64,000 nt of DNA, from positions 248,001 through 312,000 of the forward strand of contig NZ_JAJTWT010000006.1 in assembly GCF_021353235.1 (NCBI RefSeq), written 5' to 3'. Below the pieces are notes generated by a model that had not been told where the DNA came from, made no database searches, and worked only from the letters and a program-made list of their open reading frames with translations. The position numbers and the translations under genes were made by a program. This DNA comes from Pelomonas caseinilytica. Its GTDB lineage: Bacteria; Pseudomonadota; Gammaproteobacteria; Burkholderiales; Burkholderiaceae_C. Of this stretch, positions 43,446 through 51,316 are shown one piece after another; positions within the stretch are counted from its first letter, which is position 1, and each line of letters begins with the position of its first letter.

Positions 43446-46157
43446 TTGATCGTTCTCGCTGAACACAGCCGTTATGTGCAGCGCGTCCGGCGCCGTTATG
43501 CGGCCGAGCTGGTACGGCTGCCTGCCGGCCTGCCCGACCGCGCCGTCATCGCCGCCCTGATCGCCGACCTGGCGCGCGAGCGGCCGCTGGCCAGCGCCCT
43601 GCGCGTGGCCCGGCACCTGGTGCTGGAGCGGCTGGCGGTGCTGGACATCGAGCGGGGCGCCAGCGTCGACGACGTGACCCTCGCGATGACCCACCTGGCC
43701 GAGGTCACGCTCGACCAGGCCCTCGCCGCCGCGCGGGCCGAGCTGGACGCCATCCACGGCGCGCCGTGCACGGCGGAGGGACGCGACATCGCCTTCTGGG
43801 TGCTGGGCATGGGCAAGCTCGGCGCGCGCGAACTCAACGTCTCCTCGGACATCGACCTCATCTACGTCTACGAGGACGACGGCGCCACCCACGGCGCCAA
43901 GCCCGTCACCGCGCATGAGTACTTCTCCCAGGTCGCCCGGCGCCTGTACGCCCTCATCGGCGACGTGACGGACGACGGCCAGGTCTTCCGCGTCGACCTG
44001 GCCCTGCGGCCCAACGGCAAGAGCGGCCCGCCGGTCGTCAGCCTGGGCATGCTGGAGGAGTACTTCCTCGTGCAGGGCCGCGAGTGGGAGCGCTTCGCCT
44101 GGCTGAAGAGCCGCGTCGTCGCGCCGCTGTCGGGCCCCGGCTCGCCAGCCGACCCGCGCACCCTGGCCCTGCGCAACCTCGTCACCCCCTTCGTCTACCG
44201 CCGCTACCTGGACTACGGCGTCTTCGAGGGCCTGCGCCAGCTGCACGGCAAGATCCGCAGCGAGGCCAAGGCGCGCGCCGCCGGCCGGCCCGAACGGGCC
44301 AACGACGTGAAGCTCTCGCGCGGCGGCATCCGCGAGATCGAGTTCATCGTCCAGCTGCTGCAGGTGGTGCGCGGCGGCCAGTTCCCCGAGATCCGCACCC
44401 GCTCCACCGTCAAGGCCCTGGCCCAGCTGGCCGCCGGCGGCCTGATGAAGCCCGAGACCGCCCGCCGCCTCACCGAGGCCTACGTCTTCCTGCGCCGCGT
44501 CGAGCACCGCATCCAGTTCCTCGACGACCAGCAGACCCACTGCCTGCCCCAGGCCGACGCCGACCTCGCCTGGATCGCCGCGTCCCTCGGGTTGACGTGT
44601 TCGCGCGAGGCCTGTGAACTCTTCGAGCAGCTCGGCGAGGTGCGCGAGCTGGTGGCGACCGAGTTCGATGCGCTGCTGCATGAAGGCACCGGCGCCAAGC
44701 CCGGCGGCTGCCGCGGCGGCCAGTGCGGCGGGCCGCGGCCGGCGGTGGATGCCGACGACTTCCTGCAGAGCCTGCCGGCGCCGCTGGCGGCGGCCGTGCG
44801 CAGCCTGGCCGAGAGCCCGCGCGTGCAGGGCCTGCGCGAGGAGTCGCGCCAGCGCCTGGCCAAACTCTTCCATCGGGCGGCGCAGGCGGTGGCTGCCGAG
44901 GAATGCTCGCTCGACGCCGCCCTGCGCTTCGTCGACTGGGTGGGCCCGCTGCTGCGGCGCGAGAGCTACCTCGCCCTGCTCGTCGAGCGCCCCGCGGTGC
45001 AGCAGCGCCTGCTACGCCTGCTGGGCCTGGCGCGCTGGCCGATGCGCTACCTGATGCAGCACCCCGGCGTCATCGACGAGCTGGCCGACCCGCTGCTGCT
45101 CCAGGCCCGCTTCGACCGCGAGGCCTTCATCGCCGACCTGCAGGACCGCGAGCGCGGCTGGGCACGCAGCGGCGAGGCCGACGAGGAGGCCCTGCTCGAC
45201 ACCCTGCGCCGCGCCCACCATGCCGAGGTCTTCCGCACGCTGGTGCGCGACGTCGAGGGCTGCATCACGGTCGAGCAGGTGGCCGACGACCTCTCGCTGC
45301 TGGCCGACGCGGTGCTGCAGATCACCATCCAATGGGCCTGGGCGCGCTTCGCCAAGGCCCACCGCGAGTCGCCGCGCCTGGCCGTCATCGCCTACGGCAA
45401 GCTCGGCGGCAAGGAATTGGGCTACGGCGGCGACCTGGACGTCGTCTTCGTCTTCGACGACGAGGACGAGAACGCAGGCGAGATCTATGGCGCCTTCGTG
45501 CGCCGCCTCATCACCTGGCTGACCCTGCGCACGGCGGCGGGCGAGCTGTTCGACATCGACACGGCGCTGCGGCCCAACGGCAACTCGGGTCTGCTGGTCA
45601 CCTCGCTGGCCCACTTCGAGGCCTACCAGACCGGCCGCGGCAGCAACACCGCCTGGACCTGGGAGCACCAGGCCATCACGCGGGCGCGCTTCTGCGCCGG
45701 CGAGGCCTCGATGGCCGAACGCTGCGAGGCGGTGCGCCGCCAGGTGCTGACGGCACCGCGCGACGCCGAGGCCCTCAAGCGCGAGGTGCAGGCCATGCGC
45801 GAGAAGGTGCGTGCGGCGCGGCCGGTGCGCGAGGGCCTCTTCGACGTCAAGCACAGCGAGGGCGGCATGATGGACGCCGAGTTCGCGCTGCAGTTCCTGG
45901 TGCTGGCGCATTCGGCGGCCCACCCGGAGCTGCAGGACAACGCCGGCAACATCGCCCTGCTGCAGCGCTGCGAGGCGGCCGGTCTGTTGCCCGCGGGCGT
46001 GGGCGTGCGGGCGGCCAACGCCTACCGCGAGCTGCGCCGCGTGCAGCACCGGGCGAGGCTGGATGAGCAGTCGACGGCGCTGGATGCGGGGGCGGCGATG
46101 CCGCTGGAAGGTCACCGGGCAGCGGTGAGGGCGTTGTGGCGGGCGGTGTTCGGCTAG
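43446..46157 (+). CDS. glnE: Bifunctional glutamine synthetase adenylyltransferase/deadenylylase
   Basis: 903 residues with two nucleotidyltransferase halves: the first has GMGKLGARELNVSSDIDL (Asp135, Asp137) and the second YGKLGGKELGYGGDLD (Asp663, Asp665). The N-terminal half removes AMP from glutamine synthetase and the C-terminal half adds it, according to nitrogen status signalled by PII. The TTG at 43446 is used: GGAG lies about 10 bases upstream and no ATG precedes the first conserved block. This length is slightly below enteric GlnE (946). It is divergent from yhdP, as is common in this lineage. Confidence 0.95.
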   Translation: MIVLAEHSRYVQRVRRRYAAELVRLPAGLPDRAVIAALIADLARERPLASALRVARHLVLERLAVLDIERGASVDDVTLAMTHLAEVTLDQALAAARAELDAIHGAPCTAEGRDIAFWVLGMGKLGARELNVSSDIDLIYVYEDDGATHGAKPVTAHEYFSQVARRLYALIGDVTDDGQVFRVDLALRPNGKSGPPVVSLGMLEEYFLVQGREWERFAWLKSRVVAPLSGPGSPADPRTLALRNLVTPFVYRRYLDYGVFEGLRQLHGKIRSEAKARAAGRPERANDVKLSRGGIREIEFIVQLLQVVRGGQFPEIRTRSTVKALAQLAAGGLMKPETARRLTEAYVFLRRVEHRIQFLDDQQTHCLPQADADLAWIAASLGLTCSREACELFEQLGEVRELVATEFDALLHEGTGAKPGGCRGGQCGGPRPAVDADDFLQSLPAPLAAAVRSLAESPRVQGLREESRQRLAKLFHRAAQAVAAEECSLDAALRFVDWVGPLLRRESYLALLVERPAVQQRLLRLLGLARWPMRYLMQHPGVIDELADPLLLQARFDREAFIADLQDRERGWARSGEADEEALLDTLRRAHHAEVFRTLVRDVEGCITVEQVADDLSLLADAVLQITIQWAWARFAKAHRESPRLAVIAYGKLGGKELGYGGDLDVVFVFDDEDENAGEIYGAFVRRLITWLTLRTAAGELFDIDTALRPNGNSGLLVTSLAHFEAYQTGRGSNTAWTWEHQAITRARFCAGEASMAERCEAVRRQVLTAPRDAEALKREVQAMREKVRAARPVREGLFDVKHSEGGMMDAEFALQFLVLAHSAAHPELQDNAGNIALLQRCEAAGLLPAGVGVRAANAYRELRRVQHRARLDEQSTALDAGAAMPLEGHRAAVRALWRAVFG

Positions 46158-46213
46158 GCCGCGTCTGGCGGCGCTGGTGGCTTGTGCCTCAGGTGTCTTG
46201 CTGCGAAGGCCCA

Positions 46214-46769
46214 TGCCGGGAATTCGCCCCGGCGGGCGACCTACTTTTTGGGCGACCAAAAAGTAGGCAAAAAGTCGCCCCCGAACCGCCCGCCCCTTCG
46301 CTGCGCTGCGGGGTTCCCTGCGGTGCTCGCACCTTGAGGCCCCGCGCAAAACTCGCTTCGCTACGCTGCGCTCAGACAGTTGCGCGGAGTCAGTTGTTGA
46401 AGCGTGCTGCGCACGCGGCCTCAAGGTGCTGCGCTCCTCGGCGGGCTCAAAGGGGGAGTGAAGGAACAGCCGCGACCGCAGGGATGCGGCGTTTGGCTGT
46501 TGGCTGTTTCGGCTGCTTGGGGTCTCCCCTTCTAAACCGCCGAGAAGCGCAGGAGCCCGGGGCGCGCGCGCAGCGCGCTTCAACAACTGACTTCGCGCCC
46601 CTTTGTCTGAGCGTAGTGAACGCAGTGAACGAAGCGAGTTGGGCGCGGCCCCGGGCTTCGAGCATCGCAGGGCACCCACCCGCAGGGTGGGCGGTTTTGC
46701 AGGGGCCGCTCTTTGCCTACTTTCTGGCGGGCCAGAAAGTAGGTCGCCCGCCGGGGCGAACTCCCGGCA
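46214..46769. repeat. Large imperfect palindromic element (about 556 bp)
   Basis: The 667 bases between glnE and the rhombosortase gene hold no credible gene but fold almost completely on themselves. Outer arms 46214-46285 and 46703-46769 match as reverse complements (shared core GTAGGTCGCCCGCCGGGGCG on one strand); inner arms near 46343-46420 and 46563-46650 share AACTCGCTTCG and AGTCAGTTGTTGAAGCG; a third pair lies near 46438-46458 and 46521-46543. Each outer arm contains its own hairpin, CCTACTTTTTGG-GCGA-CCAAAAAGTAGG (46240-46267) and a 13-bp stem at 46716-46743. The non-palindromic centre is about 60 bases. The open frames here are by-products. Confidence 0.85.
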
Positions 46770-46824
46770 CGGTGCACCGAGTCGAAAGGCTCGTTGCAAA
46801 AGCTCCCATCTCCCGGCTTCTTCA

Positions 46825-47415
46825 ATGACGCGCCGTCTCAGCTGGCTCGCCCTTTGCGCCACCCTGGCCACTGCAGCCCTCCTGATCTGGCCCGCCCCGC
46901 GGGAAGCCCTCGACTGGCAACCCACCCTCGCCGTCAGCCAACCCTGGCGCGCCCTCACCGCCGCCTTCGTCCACTGGACCCCCATCCACCTCGCCGCCAA
47001 CCTCGCTGGCTGTGCCGTCCTCGCCCTGCTCGGCTGGCGTGCCCGCCTCGGCTGGCGTGAAACCACCGCCGCCCTCCTCGCGCTGCCCCTGACCCAGGCC
47101 GGCCTGCTGCTCAAGCCCGAACTCCAGCGCTACGCCGGCCTGTCCGGCGAACTGCATGGCCTCGTCGCCATCGCCGCGCTGACCCTGCTGACGCGCCCCG
47201 GCCGCGAGCGCCTCGTCGGTGCCGGCATCGCCCTCGGCCTTGCCGCCAAGCTGGCCCTGGAACACCCCCTCGGCCCCGCGCTGCGCGCCACGGCCGGCTT
47301 CGACTTCCCCGTCGCCCCCTTCGCCCACCTCTGCGGCGCCCTCGCCGGCGCCCTGGCCTGGGGCCTGACAATGCGCTTCAACGACAAGTCAGCGAGGAGC
47401 CCGCATGGGACGTGA
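46825..47415 (+). CDS. rrtA: Rhombosortase (rhomboid-family protease)
   Basis: 196 residues with about six hydrophobic helices. The catalytic Ser107 is in GLSGELHG, the motif that separates rhombosortases from other rhomboids, and His168 (FAHLCGALAG) completes the dyad; an early HWTPIHLAANL block is also typical. Rhombosortases cut the C-terminal GlyGly-CTERM tail of exported proteins and help release or lipid-modify them (established in Vibrio and relatives). The S8 protease at 54580-56709 ends in such a tail. The stop overlaps the next gene by 11 bases. Confidence 0.85.
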   Translation: MTRRLSWLALCATLATAALLIWPAPREALDWQPTLAVSQPWRALTAAFVHWTPIHLAANLAGCAVLALLGWRARLGWRETTAALLALPLTQAGLLLKPELQRYAGLSGELHGLVAIAALTLLTRPGRERLVGAGIALGLAAKLALEHPLGPALRATAGFDFPVAPFAHLCGALAGALAWGLTMRFNDKSARSPHGT

Positions 47416-48004
47416 AGCCAGTTGCACCGCCCGCGTGGGCGAGGAGGGCGCCGAGGTGAAGGCGCTGCTCGAATCGACCACCGTCGTGCTGCGCGGCGAC
47501 CTCAAGCGGCGCTGGGCCATCGCCGCCCTGCAGAACCTGCGCGTCGACGGGGAGACCCTGTGCTTCGAGGCTGACGGCGAGGCGGTCGTGCTGGAACTCG
47601 GCGCCAAGGAGGCCGAGCGCTGGCTCAGAAAGCTGCTGACCCCGCCGCCCACCCTGGCTGCCAAGCTCGGCATCAGCGCCGAACACCCCGCCCTGCTGAT
47701 GGGCCCGACGCACGGCGCCCTCGACCCCGCGCTGGCCGAGGCCCTCGGGCACGGGCTCACGAGCAACCCGCGCGCGGCCCACATGCTGGTGGCCGTGGTG
47801 CAGTCGCCCTTCGAGGTCGAGCGCATGGCCGACTTCCACGCCGGCATGCCCTGCAAGACGGTCTGGGTCGTCCACCCCAAGGGCCCCGACGCCAGTCCTT
47901 CGGACGCCGAGGTGCGCGGCGAACTGCGCGGCCGCGGCTATGTCGACAACAAGACCAGCGCGGTGTCGGACCGCCTCACCGCCACGCGCTACGTCAGGCG
48001 CTGA
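47405..48004 (+). CDS. Hypothetical protein with DUF3052-like C-terminal region
   Basis: 199 residues, cytoplasmic. The N-terminal half (ASCTARVGEEGAEVKALLES) has no recognised fold. From about 80 on, LAAKLGISAEHPALLMGPTH, the FHAGMPCKTVWVVHPKG block and the ending SDRLTATRYVRR resemble DUF3052 proteins. Function is unknown. Its ATG overlaps the rhombosortase stop by 11 bases, indicating co-translation, but a functional link is not evident. The region 48005-48081 after it has no gene. Confidence 0.7.
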   Translation: MGREASCTARVGEEGAEVKALLESTTVVLRGDLKRRWAIAALQNLRVDGETLCFEADGEAVVLELGAKEAERWLRKLLTPPPTLAAKLGISAEHPALLMGPTHGALDPALAEALGHGLTSNPRAAHMLVAVVQSPFEVERMADFHAGMPCKTVWVVHPKGPDASPSDAEVRGELRGRGYVDNKTSAVSDRLTATRYVRR

Positions 48005-48081
48005 CAACAGCTGCAGGGCAACTGCGCGGCCATGCTGGCGCAGCCGAGGCGCCATCACTTCGGCCGTCCGCAAGCCCGAAG

Positions 48082-48954
48082 CTAGGCACGCAGATCGAGC
48101 GCGCGCAACCACGCATCGACCTGTCCGAAGGCGTCCATTTGCCACTGATCCGGCGTGCGCTCCCCGAGCACCTGGGTTTCCTGCACGAAGCCTCGCACGC
48201 AGCTGGGGCCGAAGCCTTCGAGCGAATCGAACTTCTCGGCGATGAACCGGTAGCCGGCAAGGGCCTGGGCATGGTCCAGCAGCGGGCGGCACGCCTGGGC
48301 GAGCACTGCGGGACCGCCGGGGTAGTTGCGGACGCAAAAGTAGATGTCGTAGGCATCCTTCTGCTTGTAGCGGCCGTTGATCGCATGGCCCTTCATCGCA
48401 AGCAAAGCGGGAATGGAGCAGACGGCGATCTCGACCTTGTTGGTCCCACCGTTCGGCATGGCGCCCGAGATGGCGACGAGCTCATAGAAGCGCAGCGCGA
48501 GTTCGGCGCCGCTCGCGCGTTGCACCGCGAAGTTGTCGACCAGCGGTGGCTTGTTCCTGACGATGCGCGCGTCGCGGGGCATCAGGAAGTCGACCATCAC
48601 GTCGATTGGGGCGCCGCCGTCGGCCGCATCGATGGTCCGGACGAGTTGGAAACGCTTCAAGGCCTCGCGCTGGACGTAGCCATGGGCCATCAGTGATTGG
48701 ACGAGGCTCGCGTATTCGCCGTCGCCGAGCGCTTCGGCATCGAGCCCGAGGTCCACGTCCATCGTGCCGACATGCCGCATGTCCTCGTTGTCGTTCAGCA
48801 GCAGCCATGGCACGGCGCCGCCGACCACGGCGAACTTGCCTTGGTAGCTGCCGAGGATCTGCCCGATTTCCAACAGGACGGACTTGACGGCTGCCGTGGT
48901 GCGATCGCCGTAGTCGCTGGCGCTCTGAGGCTCGTCGGGCGTCATTTTTTCCAC
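48082..48954 (-). CDS. AbiEii-type nucleotidyltransferase toxin
   Basis: 290 residues. The nucleotidyltransferase core reads VVGGAVPWLLL (Gly45-Gly46) and TMDVDLGLD with acidic residues Asp66 and Asp68; the later K-x-x-A and KDAYDIYF motifs (Lys199-Asp200, Asp203) match the AbiEii/AbiGii toxin group. Such toxins act when antitoxin levels fall and stop phage growth by abortive infection. It follows the antitoxin gene with a 13-base overlap. Base composition is lower in GC than neighbouring genes, in keeping with a defence island. Confidence 0.87.
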   Translation of the reverse strand: MEKMTPDEPQSASDYGDRTTAAVKSVLLEIGQILGSYQGKFAVVGGAVPWLLLNDNEDMRHVGTMDVDLGLDAEALGDGEYASLVQSLMAHGYVQREALKRFQLVRTIDAADGGAPIDVMVDFLMPRDARIVRNKPPLVDNFAVQRASGAELALRFYELVAISGAMPNGGTNKVEIAVCSIPALLAMKGHAINGRYKQKDAYDIYFCVRNYPGGPAVLAQACRPLLDHAQALAGYRFIAEKFDSLEGFGPSCVRGFVQETQVLGERTPDQWQMDAFGQVDAWLRALDLRA

Positions 48955-50018
48955 TGCAGCCTCGCCTTGCGAAGGTGCTCGGCCGCTTCACGGCCGCGCT
49001 CGCCGGCAGCGTACAGGTCCAGGTAGGTCTGTGCGAGTCCGGTGGTATAGATGCCCGGTGCAGGTTCGATGAAGTCGCGCAAAGGCCCGGGCTCGTCGAG
49101 GACGGTGATCACGAGGTTTTCGCCGCGAGACGCTGGCGACAGCTTCAAGGCATCGCGCAGGCGCTGGGCGCCCTCACGGTCGGCGTAGAAGTACTGGGTG
49201 CCCGTCCGGCCATAGGGAGCGAGCCAGTTCGCCGCCGAGAAGGAAGCGAGGATGGCGAGCCCCCGGTCTTCGGCGGCTTCGCCGCCCATGGAACGCAACG
49301 CGTCGTCCAGGCTGGACCCGTGCATCGTCGTGTAGAACGTCCATCGATGGCCTGCGGGCGGCTGGTATTCCTCGCGCCAGGCATCGAGCAGGGCGTCAGG
49401 GTTGGACAGGAACACGCCGTCGTCGGAGACCTCGGCCCAGCCGCGGTCCAAAAGCCCACTGCGCACATAGCTCACTTGGCCGGCGCTGACATCCGCAGTC
49501 CTGGAGAGGTCGACGACACGCCAGGCCTGGCTTGGATCGCGCAGCATGGTACGGAGCACCTGTGCCGACTTGGGCTTGAACAGCGAGCGCAGTTCGCGCC
49601 GTTCAGTCTGCGGTTTGCTGGCCACCTCCCTGGACAGGAAGAACCCGGGAAACGCGATGCGCGTGTTGCCCTCGAAATCCAGATAGCCGACCTGGCTCTC
49701 GATGCACAGCGCCCTGGCGCTTTCGGACAGGTAGGGGGCGATGACAAGGGGTGTGATCGGTTGCGCCTGCTCTTGGGCGTATCGCTTCAGCTGGAACAAG
49801 GCGCTCTTGACGTGCCGCGGCTGGCCGCTCGCCTTGACCTCGGCGACCACGACCCTGCGTTCGCCGTGATGGTCGATATGGGCTACCAGGTCCACGCCCG
49901 GGTCGTGTGCTTTTTCCGAGTCGATGACGAGTTTCGAATGCGGCACGTCTTGCAGCGCCCTTCGCAGCGCGTCAGCCGCCAGCTGATCTAATTTCACCGA
50001 ACTTGTCACGTTCAACAT
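48942..50018 (-). CDS. AbiEi-type antitoxin with nuclease-like N-terminus
   Basis: 358 residues. The N-terminal 120 look like a PD-(D/E)xK-type fold: Asp43 (PGVDL) and Glu60-Val-Lys62 (AEVKASG), then QLKRYAQE. GYLDFEGN at about 120 and a winged helix (about 165-210, AQVLRTMLRDPSQAW...SAGQVSYVRSG) follow; the C-terminal part is the AbiEi-like domain. AbiEi proteins bind their own promoter and also neutralise the toxin. The start at 50018 lies inside an 18-bp palindrome. It overlaps the toxin gene by 13 bases downstream. Confidence 0.85.
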   Translation of the reverse strand: MLNVTSSVKLDQLAADALRRALQDVPHSKLVIDSEKAHDPGVDLVAHIDHHGERRVVVAEVKASGQPRHVKSALFQLKRYAQEQAQPITPLVIAPYLSESARALCIESQVGYLDFEGNTRIAFPGFFLSREVASKPQTERRELRSLFKPKSAQVLRTMLRDPSQAWRVVDLSRTADVSAGQVSYVRSGLLDRGWAEVSDDGVFLSNPDALLDAWREEYQPPAGHRWTFYTTMHGSSLDDALRSMGGEAAEDRGLAILASFSAANWLAPYGRTGTQYFYADREGAQRLRDALKLSPASRGENLVITVLDEPGPLRDFIEPAPGIYTTGLAQTYLDLYAAGERGREAAEHLRKARLQWKK

Positions 50019-50027
50019 TTGTTGAAC
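50010..50027. promoter_or_regulatory. Proximal operator palindrome of the AbiE-type operon
   Basis: GTTCAACATTTGTTGAAC is a perfect 18-bp palindrome overlapping the antitoxin start codon (ATG at 50018). The half-site GTTCAA recurs in the distal repeat at 50072-50097, 66 bases away centre to centre, as expected for paired AbiEi operators. Confidence 0.7.
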
Positions 50028-50029
50028 AT

Positions 50030-50058
50030 AGCATATTTGCTGAAATTGGTCGCTTCAG
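50030..50058 (-). promoter_or_regulatory. Predicted promoter of the AbiE-type operon
   Basis: On the minus strand a -35-like CTGAAG (50053-50058) and -10 TATGCT (50030-50035) are separated by 17 bases and lie between the two operator palindromes. Transcription would begin near 50023, only a few bases before the ATG at 50018, suggesting a leaderless or very short leader mRNA. The surrounding 60 bases (49981-50040) are only 37% GC. Confidence 0.5.
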
Positions 50059-50071
50059 TTCAGACAAGTGG

Positions 50072-50097
50072 GGTCGTTCAAGACGTGTTGAACGACC
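50072..50097. promoter_or_regulatory. Distal operator palindrome of the AbiE-type operon
   Basis: GGTCGTTCAA-N6-TTGAACGACC is a perfect inverted repeat with 10-bp arms around GACGTG. It contains the same GTTCAA...TTGAAC half-sites as the palindrome at 50010-50027 and sits just upstream of the predicted -35. Confidence 0.65.
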
Positions 50098-50140
50098 TGG
50101 CCGGACGGCGATCTGTACCTGCGGGTCGAGCGGTGGCCGG

Positions 50141-51298
50141 TTAGATCACATTGGCCTCCAGCAGTCGCCGCCCGTCCAGCAGCCGCTGCGGCGACAGCGC
50201 CTGCACCAGCGGCGCGTCCAGCCCGGCGATCAGCCGGGCCATCGACCAGCCCACCGCCGGCGACTGCTGCATGCCGTGGCCGGAGAAGCCGCAGGCGGCG
50301 TAGGCGTTCGCATAACCGGGCAAACGGCCGGCCAGGCCGTTGTGGTCGAAAGCATTCATCTCGTAGTAGCCGGCCCAGGCCGAACGCACGCGCAAGGCCT
50401 CCAGGGCCGGCACGCGGGCGGCCAGCGTCGGCCACAGCCCGGCCTCGAACAGGCCGTGGTCGATGGCGTCCAGGGGCGCGTCGTCGGGGTCGTCGCCGCG
50501 CGGCGGGCCGCCGGCCAGCAGCAGCCGGCCTTCGGGGCGGAACCAGAAGCCGCTGGGGTCGATGACGAGCGGACAGCCGGTCAGCTCGGCGGGTGTCTCC
50601 AGCACGAAGACGTCGCGCTTCTTCGCGTGCACCGGCAGCTCCAGGCCCAGGGCCCGGCCCAGCGGCGCGCTCCATGCGCCGGCCGTGACGACGAAGGCGT
50701 CGCCGCCGAGGCGGGAGCCGTCGGCACAGCGCACGGCCGTCACGCGGTCGCCGGCGGTCTCGAAGCCGACCGCCTCGGCGGCCACGAAGCGCGCGCCGCA
50801 GGCCATGGCCTTGCGCCGGAAGGCGCGGTGCAGGGCCGGGCCGTCGAACCAGCCCTCGCCCGACAGCCCGAGCGAGCCCAGCGCCAGGTCGTCCACGGCC
50901 AGCCAGGGGAAGCGAGCTGCGAGTTCGGCCGGCGCCAGCAGGGTCACGTCCACGCCTTCGGCGCGCTGCAGGCCGTGCAGCGCGCGCAGCGCCGCGGCAC
51001 CCGCTTCGGTGGCGAGGTAGAGATAGCCGGGTTCGACGAGGCCGAGGGCCGGCCGGTCGTCGGACACGGCCAGCTCGTCGGCCGCGCGGCGCAGGAAGTC
51101 CAGGCTCCAGCGGGACAGGGCGATGTTGACGGGCTGCGAGAACTGCTGGCGGATGGAGCTCAACGACAGCGAGCTGGAGGCGCGGGCGTAGCTCGGGTCG
51201 CGCTCGACCACCGTCACTGCCGCGCCATGGTCGCGCGCCAGGAAGCAGGCCGTGGCGGCGCCCATCACGCCGCCGCCGAGAAGGGTCACTTCGAACAT
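50141..51298 (-). CDS. FAD-dependent oxidoreductase (DAO/glycine-oxidase-like)
   Basis: 385 residues. The N-terminal dinucleotide-binding motif GGGVMGAATA (8-17) and the C-terminal GYYEMNAFDHNGLAG and CGFSGHGMQQSPAVG blocks match the DAO superfamily of flavin amine oxidases (a FOXRED1/glycine oxidase-like branch). The substrate, likely an amino acid or N-methylated amine, is not fixed by sequence. ATG 51298 lies 18 bases from the divergent EamA transporter. The region 50098-50140 downstream of its stop, next to the AbiE promoter, shows no feature. Confidence 0.88.
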   Translation of the reverse strand: MFEVTLLGGGVMGAATACFLARDHGAAVTVVERDPSYARASSSLSLSSIRQQFSQPVNIALSRWSLDFLRRAADELAVSDDRPALGLVEPGYLYLATEAGAAALRALHGLQRAEGVDVTLLAPAELAARFPWLAVDDLALGSLGLSGEGWFDGPALHRAFRRKAMACGARFVAAEAVGFETAGDRVTAVRCADGSRLGGDAFVVTAGAWSAPLGRALGLELPVHAKKRDVFVLETPAELTGCPLVIDPSGFWFRPEGRLLLAGGPPRGDDPDDAPLDAIDHGLFEAGLWPTLAARVPALEALRVRSAWAGYYEMNAFDHNGLAGRLPGYANAYAACGFSGHGMQQSPAVGWSMARLIAGLDAPLVQALSPQRLLDGRRLLEANVI

Positions 51299-51316
51299 GC
51301 TGGCAGCATACGCAGC

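Noticed and set aside
43268-43462. Short frame in the yhdP-glnE gap
   Set aside because: It covers the hairpins, lacks a ribosome site, and its sequence follows the palindromes.
46136-47114. Several open frames inside the palindromic element
   Set aside because: They follow the repeat rather than a protein family and occur on both strands with similar low-complexity products.
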